Below are positions 7,544-14,589 of a stretch of DNA of 24,206 nucleotides, piece by piece. This DNA comes from Deltaproteobacteria bacterium (lineage in GTDB: Bacteria; Desulfobacterota; Desulfobacteria; Desulfobacterales; UBA11574). Location: positions 1-24,206 of the forward strand of contig JAFDBA010000011.1 in assembly GCA_019313505.1 (NCBI GenBank), written 5' to 3'. The position numbers and the translations under genes are program-made. The stretch's first letter is position 1. Each line of letters starts with the position of its first letter. The notes below the pieces were generated by a model. It was not told where the DNA came from. It searched no databases and was given only the letters and a program-made list of their open reading frames with translations.

Positions 7544-9190
7544 TCAAGAGCGGATTTTGGAATACGCCAATGATGCCCGGATAAACTCCCGGAATAAGGG
7601 ATGAGGGTTCATGGGCCGCGATTTAAATTCCGGGTGGAATTGGCATCCTAAAAACCAAGGATGGTCTTTGAGTTCGACCATTTCCACCAGTTCGCCATCC
7701 GGTGAGGTTCCGCTGATGACCAGTCCATTTTCTTCGAGTCTTTTTTTAAAGGCATTGTTGAATTCATACCGGTGGCGGTGTCTTTCAGAAATGCTTGAAA
7801 TGTTGTATGCTTTATAAGCGAGGGAATCTTTTTTTATAACACATGGGTAGGCTCCAAGGCGCATGGTTCCGCCCTTGTCTGAGGTTATGTCCCGTTTTTG
7901 CAAAGTTCCGGTCTTGTCGTCATACCATTCGATCATCAGATATATCACCGGAAAAGGCGTGTTTTTATCAAACTCCTGGCTGTGGGCTCCGTTCATGCCT
8001 GCTATATTGCGCGCAAATTCGATAACTGCAATCTGCATTCCCAGACAAATACCGAAATACGGAATCTTTTCTTCCCTGGCATATTTTGCAGCACAAATCT
8101 TACCTTCAATCCCGCGAGACCCAAAGCCTCCGGGAACCAGTATGCCGGCGGCGTCTTCGATAATCTTGCTACAATTGTTTTTCTCGATCTTCTCCGAATC
8201 GATAAACTTGAGGTTTACCCGACAATCATTGGGAATTCCGCCGTGACGGAGGGCCTCATTTAGGCTTTTGTAAGATTCAGTCAAATCCACATATTTGCCT
8301 ACAATTGCAATGGTAACAGACAATTTCGGCTCTTTAAGTCTCTTGACAATTCCCTCCCAATTATCAAGATTGGGCGCTCTTGTCCAGATGTTAAGCTTTT
8401 CCACAATTTTCTGATCCAGGCCCTCCCTGTGGAAAACCAGTGGAACTTCATAAATACATTCCACATCTTTCGCTGTAATGACCTCATCTACCGTTACATT
8501 GCAAAATAGTGCTATTTTTGCCTTGATTTCTTGGGGCAGGTATTTGTTTGTACGGCAGAGGAGAATATCCGGCTGAATACCGATGCTGCGAAGCTCCTTT
8601 ACACTGTGCTGCGTGGGTTTTGTCTTCACTTCTCCTGCGGTACGAATATATGGAACCAGGGTAAGATGGATATACAGGGCATTTTCTTTGCCCACATCTG
8701 TCCTGAATTGCCGGATGGCTTCCAGAAAAGGAAGGCTTTCTATATCTCCTACAGTTCCGCCGATTTCGACGATGACGACATCCACGGAGTCCGCCACAAG
8801 TTTAATACTTCGTTTAATCTCGTCTGTAATGTGGGGAATTACCTGGACCGTACCTCCCAGATAGTCTCCCCTCCGTTCTTTGGTGATGACCGAATGATAT
8901 ATTTTTCCTGTGGTAAAGTTGTTGTCGCGACCCAATATGGCGCTGGTAAATCGCTCGTAATGTCCTAGATCCAGATCGGTTTCTGCGCCGTCATCAGTTA
9001 CATAGACCTCTCCATGCTGGAAGGGGTTCATGGTTCCGGGATCAACATTAATGTAAGGGTCGAGCTTCTGTATGGTTACAGTAAGCCCGCGGCATTCTAA
9101 GAGTGCTCCGATTGCTGCAGAAGCAAGCCCCTTGCCCAGGGATGAAAGCACGCCACCCGTCACAAATATAAATTTTGTTTCATGATTCAT
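7544..9190 (-). CDS. pyrG: CTP synthase (glutamine hydrolysing)
   Basis: PyrG converts UTP to CTP using ATP and ammonia from glutamine. The 548-residue protein is full length. The synthetase domain opens with KFIFVTGGVLSSLGKG (P-loop) and carries EIGGTVGDIESLPFLEA. The C-terminal class I amidotransferase domain has the nucleophile Cys382 in FGICLGMQ, with His519 and Glu521 in FHPEFKSRP. I placed the start at ATG 9190, preceded by GAGGCGA. A GTG 33 bases further upstream overlaps the stop of the preceding gene and adds 11 residues not expected in the family. It is the third gene of the eno operon, 32 bases after the LolA-like gene. Confidence 0.97.
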   Translation of the reverse strand: MNHETKFIFVTGGVLSSLGKGLASAAIGALLECRGLTVTIQKLDPYINVDPGTMNPFQHGEVYVTDDGAETDLDLGHYERFTSAILGRDNNFTTGKIYHSVITKERRGDYLGGTVQVIPHITDEIKRSIKLVADSVDVVIVEIGGTVGDIESLPFLEAIRQFRTDVGKENALYIHLTLVPYIRTAGEVKTKPTQHSVKELRSIGIQPDILLCRTNKYLPQEIKAKIALFCNVTVDEVITAKDVECIYEVPLVFHREGLDQKIVEKLNIWTRAPNLDNWEGIVKRLKEPKLSVTIAIVGKYVDLTESYKSLNEALRHGGIPNDCRVNLKFIDSEKIEKNNCSKIIEDAAGILVPGGFGSRGIEGKICAAKYAREEKIPYFGICLGMQIAVIEFARNIAGMNGAHSQEFDKNTPFPVIYLMIEWYDDKTGTLQKRDITSDKGGTMRLGAYPCVIKKDSLAYKAYNISSISERHRHRYEFNNAFKKRLEENGLVISGTSPDGELVEMVELKDHPWFLGCQFHPEFKSRPMNPHPLFREFIRASLAYSKIRS

Positions 9191-9222
9191 ATATCGCCTC
9201 AGTTCCAGATTCAGGATGCACA

Positions 9223-10098
9223 CTATTCATATAGTTTCTTAAAATCCTCAATGGTCTTTTGAACTTCATTCAGATCCTCTTTATTACCTTGTTCCTGTTC
9301 AGCAGGGGCAACCTGGGGATAGAGTGATTTTAGGTGCTTGATATCAAAAAGCTCGTCCGGAAAAGAAGGATTCACCTTTATATCTTGCACATGAATTTCC
9401 CGCACAAGAATGCCGGTTGCAAAAAACTCAATACGCATTGGATACCAGGTATGATGCACCTTGCGCCATTCAAAATATCGAACCTCTAAACTGTTTTCCC
9501 GGCTTTTCCCGGCCTTGCTGGTCATTATCCAGCGAAACGGTCTGAATGTGTCCTTATCCAGCCATACCTGAGGAACCGTTTCGTCCGGATATTGGGCACC
9601 CAAAATATACGCCGGTTTGCCCTGAAATCGCCCCAGGCTTGAAACCGTTACATCCACACCGAGAAGGGAAAGCTTGTCTTTAAGCATCTTCCTGGGTTTG
9701 AAAAGAAGTATGTCTTTATAACGATCATAACGGTTATCTGATTCATCGGCAATTTTTCCGTCAATAACGGTTACGGCCTTGCCTTTTGATAACACATAAA
9801 TCCTGTGAACATTTTCAGACGAGGTGTCCGAACGGAACTTTTCCGGGAAAACGTACCTCAAGGTTTCATTGAGTTCAACTCCGATTTTTTGCGGACTTTC
9901 ATCATGAATTACCAATTTTTGAGAAACAAGGAGGCTTTTGGCTTTCCCAAGATTTTGGGTCATTAGTTTCAGGATATAGGGTCCGGGCAAGACATAAGCA
10001 TTTGTTGGTGCAACCAAACACGTCACCAGCACAAATCCGAGAAAAATGACCAATAATTTGTTCGGGTATCGATGCAAAAGAAACCTAAAGTATTTCAT
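9223..10098 (-). CDS. Exported LolA-like (outer-membrane lipoprotein-sorting-like) protein
   Basis: The 291-residue protein has a Sec-type signal sequence: basic RFLLHRYPNK, a hydrophobic core LLVIFLGFVLVTCLV, and a small-residue end APTNAYV. The mature part looks like the LolA/LppX beta fold of lipid- or lipoprotein-handling proteins: repeated amphipathic strands, with segments such as YVFPEKFRSDT, VWLDKDTFRPFRWIM and EVRYFEWRKVHHTWYPMRIEFF. It ends in a charged, coiled-coil-like tail. It therefore probably acts in the periplasm. I chose ATG 10098 because it gives a clean signal peptide; the gene then overlaps the 3' end of eno by 14 bases. A start further upstream would only add residues inside eno. 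The exact function is unknown. Confidence 0.78.
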   Translation of the reverse strand: MKYFRFLLHRYPNKLLVIFLGFVLVTCLVAPTNAYVLPGPYILKLMTQNLGKAKSLLVSQKLVIHDESPQKIGVELNETLRYVFPEKFRSDTSSENVHRIYVLSKGKAVTVIDGKIADESDNRYDRYKDILLFKPRKMLKDKLSLLGVDVTVSSLGRFQGKPAYILGAQYPDETVPQVWLDKDTFRPFRWIMTSKAGKSRENSLEVRYFEWRKVHHTWYPMRIEFFATGILVREIHVQDIKVNPSFPDELFDIKHLKSLYPQVAPAEQEQGNKEDLNEVQKTIEDFKKLYE

Positions 10099-11353
10099 CT
10101 GCGAAGGTGGCCCCGTCCCCAAGTTCCTCTTCAATCCTCATGAGCTGGTTATACTTGGAGATCCGGTCACTGCGGGACATGGAACCGGTTTTTATCTGGC
10201 CGCCGTTTACACCCACCACAAAATCTGAAATAAAAGAGTCTTCTGTTTCCCCCGATCTGTGAGATATAACCGTGGTGTAGCCGACCTGTTCAGCCATGTC
10301 AACGGTATCGAGGGTTTCGGTAACCGTTCCGATCTGATTAAGTTTGATCAGGATCGAGTTTGCAATCCCTTTTTCAATCCCTTTCCTGAATATCTTAGGA
10401 TTGGTTACAAAGATGTCATCGCCAACGATCTGGATTGATCCTTCCATCCGGTCGGTCATCAATTCCCAGCCTTTCCAATCTTGCTCGGCAAGACCGTCTT
10501 CTATACTAAGTATAGGATAGTTTTCAACCAAATTTTGATAATAATCGATAAGCTTTTCGGCACTCAGTTTTTTATTTTCTGATTTTAGGACATATTTTCC
10601 TTTTTTATAAAACTCGCTTGCAGCAGGATCCAGGGCGATTCCGATATCGCTCCCCGGTTTGTATCCCGCAGACTCAATTGCGCGAATAATGAATTTTATG
10701 GCCTCTTCATGAGATTCAAAGTCCGGAGCAAAACCGCCTTCATCCCCCACGGCAGTGCTCAGCCCTTTGTTTTTAAGTATCTTTTTCAGGCTATGAAAGG
10801 TTTCTGCTCCCATCTGTACGGCCTGAGTGATGGACTTAGCGCCCACAGGGACGATCATGAATTCCTGTATGTCAAGATTGTTGGCAGCATGGGCTCCCCC
10901 GTTTATGATGTTCATCATGGGAAGTGGAAGACATCTGGCGTTAATTCCTCCAATGTATCTATAGAGCGGTAACCCATAGGCCAGAGCAGAAGCCCGTGCA
11001 GCGGCCATTGATACGCCGAGTATTGCATTTGCTCCCAGCTTGGATTTGTGGGGCGTACCGTCCAGTTCGATCATGAATCTATCCAGTGCACCTTGATCTG
11101 CTGCATCCATGCCCCGGACAGCAGGTCCAATTTTATCCACCACGTTTTTAACGGCAGTGACAACGCCCTTGCCGCCAAACCGCTTTGATCGTTTATTACG
11201 GAGCTCTAAGGCTTCACGTTTTCCTGTGGAAGCGCCGGAAGGAACTGCCGCGCGTCCCACAGCGCCGCAGGAAACAAACACGTCTGCTTCAACTGTGGGA
11301 TTACCTCTTGAATCGAGTATTTCCCTGGCTTTTACATCAATTATTTCAGTCAT
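10085..11353 (-). CDS. eno: Enolase (2-phosphoglycerate dehydratase)
   Basis: Enolase interconverts 2-phosphoglycerate and phosphoenolpyruvate in glycolysis and gluconeogenesis. The 422-residue sequence is complete. Visible catalytic and metal residues include His155 (NGGAHAANN), Glu164, Glu205 (GDEGGFAP), Asp242, Glu285 (SIEDGLAE), Asp312 (GDDIFVTN), Lys337 (ILIKLNQIG), SHRSGETED (364-372) and Lys388. An ideal AGGAGG precedes the ATG. It is the first gene of an operon with the LolA-like gene and pyrG. Its product phosphoenolpyruvate links it to pckG at the window's right end. Confidence 0.98.
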   Translation of the reverse strand: MTEIIDVKAREILDSRGNPTVEADVFVSCGAVGRAAVPSGASTGKREALELRNKRSKRFGGKGVVTAVKNVVDKIGPAVRGMDAADQGALDRFMIELDGTPHKSKLGANAILGVSMAAARASALAYGLPLYRYIGGINARCLPLPMMNIINGGAHAANNLDIQEFMIVPVGAKSITQAVQMGAETFHSLKKILKNKGLSTAVGDEGGFAPDFESHEEAIKFIIRAIESAGYKPGSDIGIALDPAASEFYKKGKYVLKSENKKLSAEKLIDYYQNLVENYPILSIEDGLAEQDWKGWELMTDRMEGSIQIVGDDIFVTNPKIFRKGIEKGIANSILIKLNQIGTVTETLDTVDMAEQVGYTTVISHRSGETEDSFISDFVVGVNGGQIKTGSMSRSDRISKYNQLMRIEEELGDGATFADEIL

Positions 11354-11410
11354 GTTTCCCTCCTTTAATTGTTGGTTGTTTTTTTTTGCGGCTTGACAAG
11401 ATAAAAATAA

Positions 11411-11439
11411 ATGTTACTCTTCTGATCGTCTTATGTCAA
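11411..11439 (-). promoter_or_regulatory. Predicted sigma-70 promoter of the eno-lolA-like-pyrG operon
   Basis: On the minus strand TTGACA (11434-11439) and TAACAT (11411-11416) are separated by 17 bases. The expected transcript start near 11404 leaves a leader of about 50 bases to eno. Confidence 0.6.
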
Positions 11440-11481
11440 GAAGCAGGAATACGATAACTCCTTTTATTTGGTTGTTAAAAA

Positions 11482-11650
11482 CCTGGTCCTCAGGGCCAGG
11501 TCAGAGTTCTTCGGTTCTGCCTGAAGAATCGCTGCAAGAGTTTGAAGTGAACTAAAGTTAAAAAAGGTTGTGCCCGTTGGCCCGTAATTTAATACCGGAC
11601 AACGGGCTAACCGGTTAACCGGCTAACCGGATATAGGCACTTTTAACTTG
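11482..11650 (+). repeat. Dispersed intergenic repeat, copy R1
   Basis: This copy is highly similar to 18674-18863 (R2) and shares both ends with 21930-22100 on the other strand (R3). It opens with a hairpin (CCTGGTCC, loop TCA, GGGCCAGG). A second near-palindrome follows around TTCTTCGG and CTGAAGAA. Then come a CCCGTTGG/CAACGGG inverted pair, GGTTAACC-type short repeats, and the conserved end TAGGCACTTTTAACTTG. No coding potential is seen. It fills most of the spacer 11354-11702 between eno and the gene at 11703. Confidence 0.85.
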
Positions 11651-11702
11651 AACAGTTTTAAGTAAAACAGCCCCTTTCAGGGGTAACCCAAAGCCGGGCC
11701 CT

Positions 11703-12134
11703 ATGGACCCTGATTTTTTTTCAATTATTATGCAAAACTCAGATTTTTATTCCGATGCACATCTTGTTGTAGCTGCCATAAGGGTTCTTACACACCGGAA
11801 TTCTACGCCTCCTTCTATGGATGAGGTTTGCCAGATCATATCTTTTTCTCTGGAACGAGGAAATTTAATTTGTAAAAAGCTGAAAGAGATCGGGATTGTT
11901 GATGTGGTTGAAGGTGGCTTTGGGACCCGCTTTTTTATTAAAAATCATTTAAAAATAGAAGAAATTTCAAGGGATAAAAAGGAAGACAAACTGGGGGAAG
12001 CGCTCAAGGAATTTCAGAATTCCAAGAAGGATTTTACCCGGGAAATAGAGTCTTTTCAGGCCAAGCAGGCAAAAAAGCAAAAGGATCTTTTTGTTGAACT
12101 GGAAGAAAAACTGAAAAAAGAATCAGACAAATAG
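11703..12134 (+). CDS. Winged-helix-like protein with C-terminal coiled coil, function unknown
   Basis: I recognise no named family. Residues about 15-85 have the helix-helix-helix-strand pattern of a winged helix (DEVCQIISFSLERGNLICKKLKEIGIVDVVEGGFGTRFFI). Residues about 90-143 are a Lys/Glu-rich coiled coil. The layout suggests a small DNA- or protein-binding regulator, but there is no direct evidence. The ribosome site is weak for ATG 11703 and no better for the in-frame ATG 11730. A GC-rich stretch with small hairpins (CCCCTTTCAGGGG, GGGTAACCC) sits just upstream of the start. The TPR gene follows 10 bases after the stop, so the two are probably cotranscribed. Confidence 0.7.
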   Translation: MDPDFFSIIMQNSDFYSDAHLVVAAIRVLTHRNSTPPSMDEVCQIISFSLERGNLICKKLKEIGIVDVVEGGFGTRFFIKNHLKIEEISRDKKEDKLGEALKEFQNSKKDFTREIESFQAKQAKKQKDLFVELEEKLKKESDK

Positions 12135-12144
12135 AGGTATAAAT

Positions 12145-12429
12145 ATGCAGCAGTATGAGGAGGCAATTAAAAAATTTAGTGAAGCGGTAAAACAAGCACC
12201 CGAAAATGTCCAGATATGGTGCAGTTGGGGAGTGGCTCTTGTGGAGTTGCAGCAGTTCGAAGAAGCTGTTGAGAAATTTCAGAAGGCTTTAAAAGTTGAA
12301 CCTGACCTTGTTCCTGCTCTATACGGTTGCGGCATTGCATTGTTAGCTCTTGGCCGAAAGGAAGAAGCACATGAGAAATTTAAAAAGGCTAAAGAAATTG
12401 CTCCCGATAGTGAAAAAGATTCAAGTTAG
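12145..12429 (+). CDS. Small tetratricopeptide repeat protein
   Basis: The 94-residue protein consists almost entirely of TPR helices. A half repeat (YEEAIKKFSEAVKQAPEN) is followed by two full units (VQIWCSWGVALVELQQFEEAVEKFQKALKVEPD and the next 34 residues), then a polar tail. TPRs form protein-protein docking surfaces. The first repeat lacks its helix A, so the gene may be a short scaffold or the remnant of a longer one. AGAGG lies nine bases before the ATG. It is in the same transcription unit as the winged-helix-like gene and may partner with it. The 3' end faces the HAD gene across 43 bases. Confidence 0.8.
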   Translation: MQQYEEAIKKFSEAVKQAPENVQIWCSWGVALVELQQFEEAVEKFQKALKVEPDLVPALYGCGIALLALGRKEEAHEKFKKAKEIAPDSEKDSS

Positions 12430-12472
12430 TAATGGGTGCGAAACTTGAGATGCATTATTTCTATCGAACTTC

Positions 12473-12943
12473 TCATCTTCTTAAAGTTGCCATCAGCCGT
12501 TTGGGTTCCTTAAAATAACCAAATGCATCAATGATGCTTTTGCAAACAATATTTGAAGATAGCAGGGTTTCAACGCAAGCTCCCTCTTCTTGAACCAAAG
12601 CAATCCCCAAACACGCTTCTTTGAGCATCAAGCTGTCATTATTCCCGTTACCCATACAAACCGTATGGTCTTTCCCGATAGCCGAAACATACTTAAGTTT
12701 GCTATGCGCCTGATTTTGCTTAGATATCTTTACCAGTTTGCAATTAACATTTTCTAATTCACGTTCAACAAATCCATAAGTATCAGCAGTAATTACGTGA
12801 AACTCTATATGCTCGGAAAGCTCATTAATAATATCACGAACCCCGTCAATCAGCTTTCCGTCAATAGCAATAGTCCCATTGAAATCACACACAACATGTT
12901 TGATATCTAATCTTATATGTCCCGGAATATCAATTATCATCAT
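12473..12943 (-). CDS. HAD-like hydrolase related to soluble P-type ATPase domains
   Basis: The 156-residue protein carries HAD motif I as CDFNGTIAIDG (nucleophile Asp20; Asn22 where most HAD phosphatases have Asp), motif II ITADT (Thr52) and motif IV GNGNNDSLMLKEA (Asp103). The DFNGT form and small size fit the soluble P-type-ATPase-like HAD family (COG4087 type). No cap domain or membrane span is visible, so it is likely a cytoplasmic phosphatase acting on an unknown small substrate. AAGGAAAG precedes the paired ATG codons at 12943 and 12940; either could be used. It lies 44 bases downstream of the next minus-strand gene. Confidence 0.85.
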   Translation of the reverse strand: MMIIDIPGHIRLDIKHVVCDFNGTIAIDGKLIDGVRDIINELSEHIEFHVITADTYGFVERELENVNCKLVKISKQNQAHSKLKYVSAIGKDHTVCMGNGNNDSLMLKEACLGIALVQEEGACVETLLSSNIVCKSIIDAFGYFKEPKRLMATLRR

Positions 12944-12987
12944 GGGTTCTTTCCTTGTTTGTTCAAATATGACGGGAAATACACGGG

Positions 12988-13508
12988 TTATCTGAGTTTT
13001 ATGGTACCAAGGTATTCCTTAACGCTACCGATGGTTGTAATGAACATCCTTGAGCCGGTCATAACCGTGAATACATCATCCATGTTACCGCAGGTCCTGG
13101 CAAATTCCGGTCCTATTACAACTGCAGGCTCAGGTGCGTTAGGTTTTTGGGTTATGGCAGCTACATACATATCCAGCCGCTCTTTTAGTATTTGAAAATA
13201 ATCAATATCATTGCCGGTCATAAGTCCGGTTGTTGTAGATATGCTCTGTGAAAATTCATGAACCGCCTGCCAGTAACTTTCTAATAGCTGATTTTTTTGA
13301 GCACCATTTTCCAGATAATAGGATATGCTCCAGCCGATGCTGATGATTTTCAGTATCTGGAGTTCATATTCAACCTTGCCCCGCTTGATGTCCGCTTCTT
13401 CCGACAGATGAGTTATTAGCGTTTTAATGTCCTCACGATTAATTGCGAAGTTAAACAGGTCCTCTCCTGCTTTTTCAACACCTGTTTTTTTTCTTCTGAA
13501 CGTTCCAT
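12988..13508 (-). CDS. Hypothetical protein whose frame is broken at an A8 run near the start
   Basis: A long reading frame on the minus strand (TGVEKAGEDLFNFAINRED... to ...VKEYLGTIKLR, stop 12988-12990) has no ATG, GTG or TTG after its upstream stop until residue M of LMTGNDIDY, far inside. In another frame, ATG 13506-13508 gives MERSEEKK and then runs into the A8 tract (T8 on the + strand at 13485-13492). Adding one base there, or a -1 ribosomal slip on A-AAA-AAA, joins MERSEEKK to TGVEKAG and gives about 173 residues. The family is unknown; the product is soluble, mostly helical, with a beta-rich end (EPAVVIGPEFARTCGNMDDVFTVMTGSRMFITTIG). A homopolymer read error, a true mutation or programmed slippage are all possible. 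A non-canonical start is less likely. Confidence 0.65.
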
Positions 13509-13532
13509 TATTTTATCTAAAAAAGAAATATT

Positions 13533-13643
13533 TTATTTTAACCTAAAATTTGCAATTGCCGATTTGGCTGCAGCTTCAAGATAGGTGATGTGGAGCAACT
13601 TGGGCGCCGCGAGTATAACTCCGACGGTTTCAACTATAGATGG
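13533..13643 (-). pseudogene. C-terminal remnant of a gene, truncated at a mobile-element fragment
   Basis: On the minus strand a frame reads VETVGVILAAPKLLHITYLE, then AAAKSAIANFRLK and TAA. This has clear protein-like character (hydrophobic strand, amphipathic helix). It has no start: 12 bases upstream it meets a TAG lying in a fragment of the TCGTAAAAAGTC element. I do not recognise the parent gene. It most likely lost its 5' part when the element inserted or recombined. Confidence 0.45.
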
Positions 13644-13658
13644 CTAAGTAAAAATGTT
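13629..13658 (+). repeat. Fragment of the TCGTAAAAAGTC element family (copy C)
   Basis: The stretch contains AACTATAGATGGCTAAG followed by TAAAAATGTT. It matches positions 14458-14484 of copy A, with two or three differences. Both ends of the element are missing. It abuts the gene remnant at 13533-13643. Confidence 0.7.
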
Positions 13659-13691
13659 AAGCACATTCTGCACGAACGACCCCCTATGTGA

Positions 13692-14108
13692 TCAACTGTT
13701 TACCAGTTTTTTGATTTCATCCAGCAGCGGCGGCTTTAATGTTCGCCATTTCGGCTGTATGGCCTTGTCTTCATGCCATGTAAATTCAACAGCATCCAAT
13801 TTTTCCGAAATCACATGTTTGCCATCAACACCATATTTATTCTCCGGATAATATTCTATCCAGAGCATGCGGTGTGGATCGATGTTAAACTCCTCTGCAA
13901 CCAGGGTGGCAATATGGCTGGTGGCGCTCCTTACCGGCATCTTACTGTCCGGGGCATCTGAGACCACCACGATAATGGGTCTTAAATGCATCAGACCCTT
14001 TTTATCATCTTTTTTAAGATCATAAATCCGGAGTTGGCACTTACCACTTCCGAGCATGAGTTTGCCGCCCCATCCGCTCCATGAAAATATATCATCGTAT
14101 ATAAGCAT
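13692..14108 (-). CDS. Conserved-looking hypothetical protein downstream of fmdB
   Basis: I recognise no family. The 138-residue soluble protein begins MLIYDDIFSWSGWGGKLMLGSGKC and has an alternating strand/helix pattern: RPIIVVVSDAPDSKMPVRS, HIATLVAEEFNIDPHRMLWIEYYPE, and AVEFTWHEDKAIQPKWRTL. There is no signal sequence or span. It starts 20 bases after the fmdB stop, with AGAAG upstream, so the two are almost certainly cotranscribed. That suggests a shared but unknown job. Confidence 0.75.
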   Translation of the reverse strand: MLIYDDIFSWSGWGGKLMLGSGKCQLRIYDLKKDDKKGLMHLRPIIVVVSDAPDSKMPVRSATSHIATLVAEEFNIDPHRMLWIEYYPENKYGVDGKHVISEKLDAVEFTWHEDKAIQPKWRTLKPPLLDEIKKLVNS

Positions 14109-14128
14109 AGTTCTTCTATAAAAAGCAC

Positions 14129-14374
14129 TTACCGCGTGTGCCCGGGTACTTCATAGGTGGTGCAGCTGCCGCTTGGGCAGGTCCTGGTCTGAGATTTAGC
14201 CCCGGCACTTGTTCCGGGACCATAGCCCATGTTGTAACTGGTTGTGCTCAGAACCCGTTCCAGTTCTTCGCCGCCGCACTTTGGACACTTTAGTTCAACT
14301 TCATCATCTTGATTCATGATCAACATCTCAATAAATTCTTCGCATTTTAAACATTTAAACTCATATATCGGCAT
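14129..14374 (-). CDS. FmdB-type zinc ribbon protein
   Basis: The 81-residue protein begins MPIYEFKCLKCEEFIE, the hallmark of the FmdB putative regulatory family, and has a second knuckle CPKCGGEELERVLS. CLKC and CPKC provide four zinc ligands. Two further Cys in the Gly/Ser/Thr-rich tail (TCPSGSCTTYEV) are a variable extra. Family members are small and of uncertain role; FmdB itself was named from formamidase/amidase regulation. ATG 14374 is preceded by AGGAG. A start 45 bases further upstream would add a basic, unrelated leader. Confidence 0.88.
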   Translation of the reverse strand: MPIYEFKCLKCEEFIEMLIMNQDDEVELKCPKCGGEELERVLSTTSYNMGYGPGTSAGAKSQTRTCPSGSCTTYEVPGHTR

Positions 14375-14430
14375 GATTGCACTCCTTTTTATTGAATATT
14401 TTTTATCATCTTTTCGCAATTGTCAAGATT

Positions 14431-14589
14431 GACGTTCTCGTAAAAAGTCACGAATTTAACTATAGATGGCTAAGCAAAAAGGTTCATATACAAGGCGTAG
14501 TATTTTTTCAGGAATGAGGCCATACATGTAGTATGCCGAGTGTCTGAAAAAATACTACAACGCAGTAGATGGGATTTTTTACGACGCCA
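14431..14589 (+). mobile_element. Miniature element copy A (159 bp) with 8-bp target duplication
   Basis: The ends are GACGTTCTCGTAAAAAGTC and, inverted, TGGCGTCGTAAAAAA. The element is flanked by TCAAGATT at 14423-14430 and again at 14590-14597. It has no coding capacity, so a transposase would have to act in trans. The same sequence recurs at 21450-21686 in reverse, and as fragments at 13629-13658 and 23547-23575. The right-hand duplication contains the stop codon of the histidine kinase gene (TCA on the + strand at 14590-14592), so the element sits exactly at the gene's end. Confidence 0.85.
14497..14558. repeat. Perfect 15-bp inverted repeat inside copy A
   Basis: GTAGTATTTTTTCAG (14497-14511) pairs with CTGAAAAAATACTAC (14544-14558). 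A smaller near-palindrome, GGCCATAC/GTATGCC, lies in the loop. Copy B lacks this whole block. A long hairpin at the 3' end of the histidine kinase gene could act as a transcript end or stabiliser. Confidence 0.85.

Noticed and set aside
11393..11420. Plus-strand TTGACA as a promoter for the gene at 11703
   Set aside because: The matching -10 (TACTCT) is poor, and the whole R1 repeat would lie in the leader; the minus-strand eno promoter explains the region better.
11600..11640. GGTTAACC short repeats as a possible CRISPR fragment
   Set aside because: Units are too short and contiguous, with no unique spacers; they are part of the R-family repeat.
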